Assembly (NCBI RefSeq): GCF_018991925.1
Contig: NW_024720773.1
Location: 3,713,758 to 3,777,757 of the forward strand
Origin: Homarus americanus
Taxonomy: Eukaryota; Arthropoda; Malacostraca; Decapoda; Nephropidae
Direction of reading: 5' to 3'
Length of the DNA stretch: 64,000 nucleotides
Both the position numbers and the translations under genes were made by a program. How positions within the stretch are numbered: position 1 is the first letter of the stretch; each line of letters starts with the position of its first letter. The notes under the pieces are model-generated. The model was not told the origin of the DNA and made no database searches. It saw nothing but the letters and a program-made list of their open reading frames with translations. Positions 10,933 to 21,361 of the stretch are shown in pieces.

Positions 10933-11194
10933 CAGCTATCAAACAGGGAGGTACTACCGCCAGGGAAGATATTGGAAGCATAATGTGTTGTCTAATGGTA
11001 GACCCTGCTGCCACATGGCATCACAAAAATTGTGACCAAGTCCCAGGTTGCTGATCTGACTTTCTGCCTCATTTACACACAATTGCAGGGTCTCAATTGT
11101 TTCTCTTACTTTCACAACACAACATACATAGTGTATTGTATATTGTTTCTCACTCTTGATATATTTGTTTTTATTTATTTATGGCTCTATTATT

Positions 11195-11195
11195 G

Positions 11196-11258
<63 letters not shown>

Positions 11259-11396
11259 TATTATTTTTTATTAGTAGTATTAATATTTTATTTTATTACA
11301 TTGTTATTTATTTATTTTATTTATTTATTTATTATTACTACTTTTTTAGTGTTGTTATTATCATTATATCATCATAATTATTATTATTATATATTT
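11195..11396. repeat. (ATT)n and AT-rich low-complexity tract
   Basis: A pure ATT run (about 11195-11256) followed by T-rich degenerate ATT/TTTA sequence to 11396, then a C-rich run (11400-11415). It immediately precedes the second RNase-H LINE fragment. Confidence 0.93.
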
Positions 11397-11416
11397 TGCC
11401 CCCCCCCACCCCCCTT

Positions 11417-12640
11417 AGGCGCCCGGGTGGACTTATGCTTGTACAAAGCCGAGACACAAAAGCGCTTCCTGTCACCTTGGGGGACAGTTCCCAACATCTT
11501 ACATCACAACACCCACGTACCCGCCTAAACGACTGATCACATATAGTCCTTATCACCAACACACTGCCGAAGTGAGAGCTCTTGACCACATACATAACCT
11601 GCAGACTGAAAATAACATCACACAGACCATCTACACTGACGGCTCTCTTAACACTGTCTGTGGGAGGGCTGGAAGTGCTGTCATGTGACTCAGCCTAAAG
11701 GTAATGTAATAGAGAAAGGAGCTAGAATTAGTAACTGGGCATCCACTCTACAAACTGAACTATTTGCCATACTCACAGCCCTGAAACTTGTTGAAGACAC
11801 TGCCACTGACAGTCTCATCATCACTGACTCCTTATCCTCACTACTTGCTCTTGATACCCTTAACTCAGATTGTCACCCGCTTGTCTCTGAAGCCAGACAC
11901 AAGCATATGTGTCTTGTTGACGGGGTATCAGGATCAGGTTACTGTGGATCACCTCTCACATCGACATTAGTGAACATAATAGAGTTGATGCCTTAGCTAA
12001 ACTTGCGTCCAACAATAACAATGTTGAGTACAATCTTGGACTGTCAAACAGAACCTTAAAAAATGTAATAAGAAAAGAACTTTCTGATGAATTTAAAGCC
12101 AGTAGACAAGCGCAAACAGCCACTCGCCAATCCATTGTTTACCATGATGAGATGTATCAAATAAAACATGTATATGGAGCAAGTAACAAGATGTTGTAAC
12201 CGCTAGACTAAGGTAGGGATATAAGTACCTCTAGCTGCTCTAGCAGTATGCCCCTCAGGCAGATGTGAACAAAACTAAATGTAAAGTGTGTGGCCAGACA
12301 TATGGCCACACACTCCAACACTACGTCTTAGATTGTGAATAAACAGAACCTTATAGAGATAGATCCAAGCACACTGTGTATGCAATGGCACAGCACTTTA
12401 TCTCTGATGACAAGATAACTGATATACTAAGGCTGTGTCCACACTTCACATCTAGTACCTAATCAAAATTCTATGTATCGACTTAAACAAACAATGTACA
12501 GGAAATTCTGTAACATTCATTGCCATAATATTAAAATCACTGGTGTCTGATAAACACCCTTTGCGCTACGGCTCACAGGATGAGTATGGGGGTGCACAAT
12601 AAACTAGCTGCTGTCCGCGGCAAAATTCAATTCAAATTCA
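11417..12640 (+). mobile_element. RNase-H LINE, 3' fragment, copy 2
   Basis: Second copy of the same LINE family as at 5815. It extends further 5' and includes the start of the RNase H domain. It keeps the same knuckle, 3' UTR and terminal GGTGCACAATAAACTAGC segment, ending in GGCAAAATTC. Two minisatellites follow directly. The 5' limit is approximate; coding similarity begins near 11500. Confidence 0.85.
11490..12450 (+). pseudogene. LINE RNase H and zinc-knuckle C-terminus, broken
   Basis: The frame upstream of the stop at about 11686 reads LQTENNITQTIYTDGSLNTV, with the first catalytic Asp of RNase H (TDGS). After a frame change, NWASTLQTELFAIL and LIITDSLSSLLALDTL supply the Glu and second Asp. 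The knuckle CKVCGQTYGHTLQHYVLDC is intact at about 12283-12340. A duplication-like change near 12225-12245 (CTCTAGCTGCTCTAGCAG) and further stops break the frame. It shows what copy 1 has lost at its 5' end. Confidence 0.85.
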
Positions 12641-12647
12641 CCTCACA

Positions 12648-12732
12648 ACCACAACAGTCACCTCCACCAATCATCAACCACCACAACAGTCACCTCCACC
12701 AATCATCAACCACCACAACAGTCACCTCCACC
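12648..12732. repeat. 32-bp minisatellite, about 2.5 copies
   Basis: Units with the core ACCACAACAGTCACCTCCAC then CAATCATCAACC, clearly related in sequence to the 40-bp unit at 10731. It lies directly after the LINE tail. Confidence 0.85.
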
Positions 12733-12907
12733 ACACCCACTACTGCCCACTACTTACTCCCCACCGCACCCACTACTGCCCACTACTTACTCCCCACCGC
12801 ACCCACTACTGCCCACTACTTACTCCCCACCACACCCACTACTGCCCACTACTTACTCCCCACCACACCCACTACTGCCCACTACTTACTCTCCACCACA
12901 CCCACTA
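12733..12907. repeat. 33-bp minisatellite, 5 copies
   Basis: Units of 33 bp with the core CACCCACTACTGCCCACTAC followed by TTACTCCCCACCG. Two sub-types differ at the unit end (CCG versus CCA) and are arranged in blocks. Since 33 is divisible by 3, an open frame runs through from the LINE tail; it is not a gene. Confidence 0.93.
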
Positions 12908-15900
12908 CACAGTATACTACCACTTATTTTACAACAGGGAGAACAACTATCCACCATGAAGGAAACTATTTACTTGGTCCTATAAATGAATATTGTGGGT
13001 ACGAATCAAGACCGAGCAGCATGGTGATATAGCCAAGTCTATAATATATAAAAACTTAACATAAAGATGATATTTTGAAGACTAGCAACAGTGAGTGGTG
13101 GGCAGGGCCGAGTCAGAGGAGGTCAGTGAAAAGGTGATGTTGATCTTCCAATTTAAGGACTCCTAACTTTTTTATCTCACATGCAGAAAATTATTTTCTA
13201 CAAATCATGGTCTTTTAGTGTTCACAAGTCCATTAGGGTTTTATTGAAGAAAAACAATAGTCTGCCCAAAACGGTACAGTACTATATACTAAACACTGGT
13301 ACTATCACTTTTATTTCACCCTGGACAGGGGCGACACCCCATTAAACAGCGATTGTGAGTTAAACGTTGTTGTGAGCCGCCCCTCAGGCACTGTTCAGTG
13401 TACATGGTACTCTCTGGTGAGTGCACTGCTGAAGCATATTTATAACCTGCACCCAATGCCAGTACAGGTGATTTCCCACAGCCTCAAGAACCGAACATAC
13501 TGGGCAACTGGAGAGAAAACTATAAGTTACAGAGGTGAAGGTAAGTCGTTAGCGTAAACCTTTTACAGGAGGAGGAGCTGTACAGGGAAGTTCTCCTTGT
13601 GATCACCCATACACATTCCTCGCTGACCACCACTTGTTGTAAGAACTAAGAGCTACAAAGGTAGGATCCTAGAAGCCTAAGAACTATAAAGATCTCCAAA
13701 ACCCTTACTGTATAGTTGGTGTATTCCGTGTTGTTCGTCACAGACTCAGGACTCTGCATGAATCAGCAGTCATGTGTCAACAATTTATATATCAACAGTG
13801 ACACTTTAATGCAAGTGTCAGTGAGCCAACCTACAGCTTTGGGAGGACTCTTCCTCCTGATGCAGGGCATCTCTATTTGAACCAGTTGTGAATGGGCACC
13901 TAACTTTACCTCTTGAATGCTGTGTTATAGACGGAGCGCAAAAGTGGTGTAGCAGCGTATATCATTAACTCTGTTCACCCTCAGCATATTGATGTATCCT
14001 TCCTGGTCATCTGAAATTTTTTAATAGATTTTCCATGAATCCCAGCGAAGTGAATTACTGTATCTGATGTACAGACCAGCGACAGAGCTCGGGGCGAATC
14101 GATTCCTTAAAGAATAAACAGAGACACCTTACTAATTCATAATAACTATGACCACAGGATGACTGTGGACTCTTTGTTTACTTCCCTACCGGAATATCTG
14201 GTTACTTCCCGGACTTGTTTGAGGCCATAGTCACTTTTAGATCTCCAGTGGACATCAACTTACAAGATCATCGATCAGTTTCGAAAGAACTTGATATCCC
14301 AACTGACTTAGAGGAGTTATCTACTCCCATGTGGTTGTGAGATAGAACAGAATTTACTCAGAGTTTTACCTCCTCTAATAAGCCTTACTCCATGGGGTGT
14401 TTAGTAATCAGGCGTTGCTCTATACCACTATACCAGCCTCCTCCTGGATTTCCGCCTCAGTTACATCCCCCATCAACGTTACAGAAGCAGTCAGCTAAAT
14501 TGTAGGCTGTTTATTAGTGTCAAGAGGTAACTGATGTTAGTTAGATAAAATAAATTACACGAGACGTCAAATACAGAGGAGAAATTTACAATTACAAGCC
14601 TCAAGGCGAGTAGAAGAGCAGCCTTAATCCTCCTCTATGTAAGACGCAGTCACCAAGGCTAAACTGGGTTCAGGACGAGATGGGCCTTAGCCTTTCTGGT
14701 CCCTGTTTAAAAATTACTAAGTCTGCTCTTCAAAGTATACGATTCCAATAATCCAGCAAGGAATATACTGACTTTAAAACAAATCCCGTACAGTACATAC
14801 TTGGCAACAGAGCCACAAAACCTTGTAAGAGACAAATGTTTGCTTGTGTCTACCTTATGTGCCGCTCTCCTGTCTGGCCTGTATCTCATGAACAAATTAG
14901 AGGCGTTGACAGCTGGGCACTGCAACTCATTTCAAGTGTGCACATGAACTAGTGGGATTTGATATACTAAAAGCGCCCACAACACATGAAAAACAATAAA
15001 ATATTGGAATCCTTGCTGCCATGTTCAGGGCAAATATGTACCAAATTACCTGTAAGACGCCATCACAAGATTTCATTTAATTCAACGATAAGTGTTATTG
15101 AGAACATTAGCATAGGTTCGATACTGCGTAGGAGGTCGGCTGACATGACGTAACGGATCACACCACCAGTATCCCAAACTAACTAGGAATTGATTCCATA
15201 GGGATAGATCATGAGACATGCGGCCATATGACGCTTAACACAACCTCTCTCTTGATCATGCGGCTATGACTGTGTGAGACGACGCTGTACGACGTAGTTT
15301 CTCAGGCCCTTTACGACGCAGTTTCTCAAGCCTGCTATAATAGAGTCCGCATGCATCGATCACGAGGCTATGACCGTGAGGCGTCACATGACTCAAGGCG
15401 TCACATGACTATGGGGCGTCTCAAGGCGTCGCTAACCCTAGTCACTATCTGTAAGAGTTAGTAGAGTTAGTCTGTCACTGGCCGAGACTCAGTTCACACA
15501 TAGACCCCTTACAGTAGACTAGATCCTTCGTCTCGGCAGACTCTGTACATAGTTTGGTTACTACAGACAAAACCCCGTACAAGACCACATTTCATCTCTT
15601 CTCAACTTAAAGAAGAAATAGGAGGAAAGTGTGTATGGAGCTGGACTATGGTAACAACTGTGACCAGGAAGATAGAACAATTACCAGTCAAGACCGCTCG
15701 TACTCAGACACTAGTAAAACCTGCCAAGGGTCAAACGAGTCTACACACCTACCTGACTAGTCCCCAGCATCTACTAGCTGAATCATCTAGTTCACAAATG
15801 ACTATCTAAAACTTAAAACTATGATCAATAAAGCGTCCCCAAGGCTTTGGGCTTTGGCTTTAAAGTGAGCTGAGGTGGGATAATAACAAGACACTATTCT
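12908..15900. other. Unique-looking DNA, no gene recognised
   Basis: About 3 kb with only short open frames, none with a recognisable motif. Near 15280-15440 there are short direct repeats (TACGACGTAGTTTCTCA / TACGACGCAGTTTCTCA, and GGCGTCACATGACT twice). These may mark a decayed mobile element, but no termini could be defined. Confidence 0.5.
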
Positions 15901-15983
15901 TGCCTCTACTTCACTCATGTCATTGATTTTAGCGTACAAAAAAAATAAAGAGATGCGATATCATAGGGAAAAAAGGAGAGAAA

Positions 15984-16418
15984 ATGGAGAGGATAGTCAA
16001 CCAACATCAGGCGAAGAGACAGAGAGATAGAGTCAGTATGAGAGAATGGGAGAAGTTGCGTAGAGAAACAGCTAATACCAAAGAGAGAGAAAGCTATATA
16101 CCCATTCAGCATCCGAAAGAGAGGCCAGCATCACATAGAGAGAAACTCGTCAAGTCCCCCGCTGGGAGATCACTTCAATCAACTTGTTCTTGGCCTCTTA
16201 TGTACCGTCGCATCCCTCAGCCTTCCTCCCCACCTCCATCACCTCTAGCACCGTCCCACAATAAGACCCAAATTCTTTCACCACTCCGACCCTTCCTCCT
16301 GTCACTCGGGGTTTATGAATGTCCTTCAAGGGGACATAGGCAGCTAAATAGCAAGACGAAGGGTTCTAGGAGGAGAACACGCCTTTCCGAGCCTTACAAC
16401 ATTAGTGCAGGAGGGTGA
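15984..16418 (+). CDS. Unrecognised 144-codon open frame, doubtful
   Basis: One of the longer open frames in the window that is not explained by tandem repeats or a known transposon family. The N-terminal half is highly charged (Arg/Glu/Lys-rich: QAKRQRDRVSMREWEKLRRE, which could form a short helix). The C-terminal half is Pro/Ser-rich, then basic. No signal peptide, membrane segment or known domain is visible. The AG-rich composition of the first 150 bp could by itself suppress stops. No splice-site context or neighbouring exon was identified. More likely a chance frame than a gene. Confidence 0.12.
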   Translation: MERIVNQHQAKRQRDRVSMREWEKLRRETANTKERESYIPIQHPKERPASHREKLVKSPAGRSLQSTCSWPLMYRRIPQPSSPPPSPLAPSHNKTQILSPLRPFLLSLGVYECPSRGHRQLNSKTKGSRRRTRLSEPYNISAGG

Positions 16419-16558
16419 TGAGCCAATGTGATGCTCTAACTGAACTCTTGGGTTAAGCTGCTGTAATGGGTCTGTTGTGAGTCCTTCCCTCGCGCCTTCC
16501 AGCTCTATCTCATCTGTCCGCTACCCTGGTTATGCTGTCTATTCTTAGGGACATCCCC

Positions 16559-16563
<5 letters not shown>

Positions 16564-16654
<91 letters not shown>
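16564..16654. repeat. (TA)n microsatellite, about 90 bp
   Basis: Uninterrupted TA dinucleotide tract. Confidence 0.98.
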
Positions 16655-16657
<3 letters not shown>

Positions 16658-16818
16658 GTGTGTACTCTATGTCAAAATTATCTCACATAGTCTATCTCTC
16701 TTCATGTGATCAACAGTTTTGTATTGTTCCTGGTTAATAAAGGCAGCAGCATTCAGTTATACTGACACAGTACGGAATAACATTATGAATGATTGTCTTT
16801 ATTTTGGCCTAGTATTTC

Positions 16819-16820
<2 letters not shown>

Positions 16821-16858
<38 letters not shown>
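16821..16858. repeat. (GA)n microsatellite
   Basis: GA dinucleotide run of about 38 bp. The sequence from 16859 to 17590 is unique-looking and contains no recognised gene. Confidence 0.96.
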
Positions 16859-16861
<3 letters not shown>

Positions 16862-17591
16862 ATAACGTACTGCCCTCACTACCCAACGGTCCTGGGCCAC
16901 AATACGCCAACCCGTCTCACCTAAGAATCAACTTGTATGATTAATGACTTTATTTCATCTTGCTGTTCCTACGACGATTGTCCTTCCTCAATGGCTGTCG
17001 GACCAAGTATTTGGAGGCCACTTCACCCTGGGGTAAAGTGTGCCTCTGCCTATGAGTGGTTTTTGTCGTAGGTGAAAGCGCTTTAACTTTGAGTGATGGG
17101 GAGGAGATGATCACTGTATGTGGTCAAGTCACTTTCCTCTACACTTTGATACACACTTATACCTGGTCTACCTATATACAAATAGGACTAGCTTCATATT
17201 ATAAAACAAATATATATATCCATAAAGAAGAATGAAATATCTAAATATGATTAAAGAAGTGCTTTTGGCAGATCAGGAAAGGATATTACTAGTTCAGTGG
17301 TCAGCAGGAGGAGGGTGTACCGGACTCCTTAAGGTATTTCCAGCTTATATCCTAATTTCGAAAATCATGTACCTGTCCTCCTTCCTCCTGAGTAGCTAAC
17401 GTAAAATATATTTTTCTACCCACTCATTATATACACGGCTCCTTCCGACATGTAAAGTGGCTCCCAAATGTTTACCTTACATCCATATATAACCATCAGA
17501 CCTAAATCACCTCTGAATAATATTAAGACGTTTACCTGAAGCAGGATTAATGATGTATACATTAAGGGTCACAGGTTTGGAGAGAGTTAAT

Positions 17592-17597
17592 GTATGT

Positions 17598-17651
<54 letters not shown>
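17592..17651. repeat. (GT)n microsatellite
   Basis: GT run with two early interruptions (TGTATGTGTG). It flanks the ATT-type retroelement tail that follows. Confidence 0.96.
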
Positions 17652-17653
<2 letters not shown>

Positions 17654-17667
17654 TAGTCTGTTAGTGT

Positions 17668-17856
<189 letters not shown>

Positions 17857-18186
17857 TGTGTGTGTGTGTTTGTGTGTGCGTGTGTGTGTGTGCTGTCGTC
17901 TTTAGTGCCGACGATATCGTTCCCCTGAGGCAGAGCAATGCAGACCTATAAGCAGAGAGAAGGACCTTCGACATCTCAACCAGGCTGTAAAGTAACTTCT
18001 GGGCTGCTGCTTCCGTTCAGATAACACCTCCGCGAGTCTGGCATAGAAACATCTTGCACTTGGTCCCATCCCGCCAGAGGTTGTGAACACCAGAGAAGTG
18101 AAGCTGCCTTGATCAACATTCAGAATTCTATCCCCATATGCCCTGATCTTGTCATTCTCGTTCCTCCTGCGTGCACAAGAGCTAGG

Positions 18187-18498
18187 TTACAGGTGACATG
18201 TATCCATGGAATCGAAAATCCTTATGTCAAAGAAGGCTCGCTGTCCCCGCGTCCAGAATCCTTGATTACTGACGTCCACACGGGCTTCGTTGGATTTGTT
18301 TGAAGTCCTGTGACGGAGGTTCTCACCGTCCAATGAAAGGAGGGACGGTTCCACCGCGACGTCGTGGCAAATTTCCTTCAGTAGATTTGCTGTTAGATCC
18401 CTTGCTTCGTCATGCCTCATGCATACGAAGCCCCCTTTCTTGCACACCATGGCGTGGTCAATGTCATAAGATGAGCCACACACGCATTGGGAGGGCAA
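18187..18498 (-). pseudogene. Zinc knuckle and endonuclease-like domain of copy A
   Basis: Begins PSQCVCGSSYDIDHAMVCKK, a C-x-C...H...C knuckle, followed by RHDEARDLTANLL and then EARVDVSNQGFWTRGQRAFF with DIRIF. A Cys/His knuckle followed by RHDE and an R-x-D ... F-D-I-R-I block resembles the layout of restriction-like endonuclease (RLE) LINEs such as the R2 group. The PD-(D/E)-x-K assignment is inferred from order and motif, not proven. The remaining C-terminus (SFTSLVFTTSGGMGPSARCF) continues to about 17900. Confidence 0.7.
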
Positions 18499-18759
18499 AC
18501 CTTCTACTGGCTGACCGTACCCCTAAGAGCAATGGCATCTGTGAATTCTTGATGAATTCTTGTTTATTAAGGATGAAACTTTTTGCCCTTATCGGAAACG
18601 TTATTAGCCAGTTCGAGGCGCCCACCTCCTGCGCTATAGCTACTTTTTTTTCAAGTACTCTGGCAATTGTTACAACATTTGATGCAGTTTATCACTTTGG
18701 GTGTGCTGCCATTCTGCCGTAATGGACCGTCAAATCTTGTTTAATTCGCTGGTATCCAC

Positions 18760-19080
18760 CTAACTTGCTGCATTCTGAGCTATTATGTGCTCAGTGAGGG
18801 CTGCCGTGAGCTTGGCGGAGTTCTGATGTTCTGTGGCAGCAAGCTCCACTGGATAAGTTAATCCCATTCCCCCCAGTCTCGGTGGTAGTGCAAGGCGTGA
18901 CCCTTCTGCTTGGATTAAACAAGGGTTTTCCACTAGTGTTGGGATAAAAGCGACCTTGATGGCTTCTTCCATAGGGTGGAGGAGGGGTCCGGTATCAGTG
19001 ATAGTGCGCATCAGGTAATTCCAGCAATGCTTGACTCCATGGGTGAATGCTGCAAAGACCGCATGGCTCTGTTTTAGCAA
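18760..19080 (-). pseudogene. RT thumb/connection region of copy A
   Basis: Open frame with AFTHGVKHCWNYLMRTITDT, then LALPPRLGGMGLTYPVELAA and TEHQNSAKLTAALTEHIIAQ. The Leu-Pro-x-x-x-Gly-Gly-x-Gly motif is typical of the segment after RT in this family. It is separated from the palm frame by a shift at about 19100. Confidence 0.8.
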
Positions 19081-19123
19081 TATCAGACAGAGCTTGGATT
19101 TCCTTCACCCATTCATTTACCTG

Positions 19124-19699
19124 TCAAGTTACGTACTCGGTCTTGAAGTCCATCGTGCCAATTACCGCACCTAGGTGTCTTTGGCCATCCCATGTTATTT
19201 TTACCTTACTTCCACCGAACACCTCCTTTGCCCGTTCATAGTGTTCTGGCTTCACAATGAGGAAGGCTTTGCTGGCATTTGGGTGGTACCCTATTTGTGG
19301 ACCTCGTGATGTTACCAGGTCCCACCACTTTTTGATGTCCTCCACTTTTCCTGCTCCTGTTAGGTCATTACCGTAAGCCACTTGCTTGACCTTGGTTGTT
19401 TCATATTTTATTGTATGTTGGAGCACCGATAGGCCTAGTGCGTACATTGCCATTGCGATAGGGTACCCCTTCTCTGTTCCCTCAGTTGACTGTATGGTGG
19501 TATCTCCTCTTAGTGTCTTGAAGCTTGTTATATAAAGGTCTGATGGGTTCCTATAGGTGTTTTCAATATACATTGCAAAGCTTTGACACTTGATATTGAT
19601 ATTGTGTAATGTAGCCTTGCGGTTGATTATGCTGAATGCGTTGGAAGCGTCAACCAGAAGAACTGCCTCACAATCACAATGCTCAAATATCTTTCTCAT
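19124..19699 (-). pseudogene. RT palm domain of copy A
   Basis: A 191-codon open frame that starts after the RT N-terminus. It contains CEAVLLVDASNAFSIINRKA (first catalytic Asp block, LVDASNAF), STEGTEKGYPIAMAMYALGL (equivalent of the primer-grip region before the catalytic box) and VKQVAYGNDLTGAGKVEDIK. The last block should carry the catalytic box xxDD; here it is YGND, so one of the two Asp residues is lost. Then follow IGYHPNASKAFLIVKPEHYE and HLGAVIGTMDFKTEYV. Reverse transcription would be impossible in this copy. Confidence 0.85.
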
Positions 19700-19792
19700 A
19701 GCGTGAATGGCAGCTTCACCCCCAGCCTGACATCATCATATACCACATTCATTATGCATTTTCCAATGATCCGTCTCAACATTACCCCCACT

Positions 19793-20010
19793 ACTACTAC
19801 TACTACTACGTGGCCTCCAGCCTCCCCCAATAGCCTCATCTTCGCTGCCATTTTATTACATTAAAATTAACTATCCTAATACATAAGTAGCTACCCCTGG
19901 CTGTGTTGAGTTAGTTGTGCTGCAGATCTATGCGGCATTCAGTGACTGTTGCCTAAAAGGCGACTGTTGTCTTGGGGCCGATGCGCTCGTTCCGAACATT
20001 GCGGAGAAGC
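19793..20010 (-). mobile_element. 3' end of a second copy of the endonuclease-bearing retroelement
   Basis: On the minus strand this reads from the end of the C-terminal domain (CGCATCGGCCCC, then GGCAACAGTCACTGAATGCC, GCATAGATCTGC) through TAGCTACTTATGTATTAGGA to GGCTGGAGGCCACGTAGTAG. These words match the 3' end of the plus-strand copy at 59940-60095. It stands immediately upstream of, and in the same orientation as, copy A. The two are joined by a (TAG)n run, forming a head-to-tail pair. There is one insertion of about 40 bp relative to the other copy (ATTTTAATGTAATAAAATGG region). Confidence 0.8.
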
Positions 20011-20220
20011 TAAAGTCAGCCTCGACTCCTACAGTTGGTGTGAGCAAAGATGCTGGCACTGGTCCTCTTATCTTATCAGTGGATTCGGAGGATGGAACGT
20101 AGACTACGTTAGTGAAAGTTCTAAAGTGCCTTTAAGTGTGCCACTACTATAGAACAGGGAGGGAAGGTCTACTGTTTAATAGAAACACACACACACACTC
20201 ACACACACATACACATCCTG

Positions 20221-21260
20221 CTGAGTTGTGGCCCTTCTTGGCCATGTCGGCCCATTCCTCAATTCCCTCTCCCCGACCCATCCTCACCACCGGGATATCT
20301 ACATAATCAAAAGTGACAATTTCGTTTCGGAAAGAAGTGGGATCAGTGTTGAACAGTGATGAACAGTGTTTAAGCCAGTGAATTCAGCACTAGACAGTAC
20401 CAGTGAGAGCAGTGACCCACCAATGAGATAAGCACCCCTGGGAACTGACCACCATCTTCTGACCGCCCTGGGAGCAACAGAGGGCCAGCCGGCTATGCAC
20501 CTGATTACGAAATAACACAACATCACCGAGCAGAGTGAGGTACTGTAACACCATACCACACCACACGGTGTCCCCATGACCACGTGAGGTCCTTCATATC
20601 AACACCAGAGGACAAGTTACTGCACCACGTGAACACCACACCATCCGATGTCTCAATGACCACGTGAGGTCCTCCTCATCAACACCCGAGGATGAGTTAC
20701 TACACCACGTGAACACCACACCACCCGATGTCTCCATGACCACGTGAGGTCCTTCATATCAACACCAGAGGACAAGTTACTGCACCACGTGAACACCACG
20801 CCACCCGATGTCTCAATGACCACGTGAGGTCCTCCTCATCAACACCCGAGGATGAGTTACTACACCACGTGAACACCACACCACCCGATGTCTCCATGAC
20901 CACGTGAGGTCCTTCATATCAACACCAGAGGACAAGTTACTGCACCATGTGAACACCACACCATCCGATGTCTCCATGACCACGTGAGGTCCTTCATATC
21001 AACACCCGAGGACGAGTTACTACACCACGTGAACACCACACCACCTGGTGTCTCAATGACCAGCCCAGGCTTGGGCCATCAACTGTAAACTATAATAATT
21101 TGTATGTTCAATCATTGTTCCTTCTTCTTTCAGTAATGAAAGCTTTTGTTAAACGACCCGCCTACCCCATGTCTTTGTATGTAATAAGTCATTTTTCTCC
21201 AATATATATTTTCAACCTTCGGGCTGCAGAACCTTTTCAATAAACCGTTAATTATAATTA

Positions 21261-21305
<45 letters not shown>

Positions 21306-21317
21306 TATTATTATTAT

Positions 21318-21324
<7 letters not shown>
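20221..21324 (+). mobile_element. Retroelement 3' end with internal minisatellite, copy 1
   Basis: A dispersed 3' end shared with 29087-30088. Order: a C-terminal coding remnant that reads TTGISTS...VTISFRKEVGS (about 20289-20335), a segment with AACAGTG repeats, a minisatellite (20561-21060), a UTR with GCTTTTGTTAAACGACC and GTAATAAGTCATTT, then TTCGGGCTGCAGAACC, CAATAAACCGTTAATT and an ATT tract. The shared order with the second copy is strong evidence that the minisatellite belongs to the element. The family is not identified. Confidence 0.75.
20561..21060. repeat. 80-bp minisatellite in a retroelement 3' UTR
   Basis: About six 80-bp units. CACGTGAGGTCC recurs at 20581, 20661, 20741, 20821, 20901 and 20981. 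Two alternating sub-types (CTTCATATC...CCAGAGGACAAG and CTCCTCATC...CCCGAGGATGAG) form a 160-bp higher-order dimer. The last unit is a hybrid of the two. Each unit has two CACGTG hexamers. Confidence 0.95.

Positions 21325-21360
<36 letters not shown>
21325..21360. repeat. (CA)n microsatellite
   Basis: CA run between the ATT tail of one retroelement and the start of the next LINE fragment. Confidence 0.95.

Positions 21361-21361
<1 letters not shown>

Larger units (their letters stand above)
17895..19792 (-). mobile_element. Non-LTR retroelement with probable restriction-like endonuclease, copy A
   Basis: Minus-strand relic that starts (5') at a TAG/GTA trinucleotide run near 19793-19811 and ends near 17895 inside the C-terminal domain. 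Order: RT fingers/palm, thumb, zinc knuckle, endonuclease-like domain. It is about 1.9 kb long and broken by stops and shifts. The plus-strand copy at 58025-60095 gives the fuller reading. An internal deletion of about 40 bp near the 5' end distinguishes it from that copy. Its C-terminus is truncated at a CA microsatellite. Confidence 0.85.

Noticed and set aside
15250..15830. LTR of a gypsy-type element
   Set aside because: Some LTR-like composition, but no paired copy, no primer-binding site and no adjacent gag or pol found in the window.
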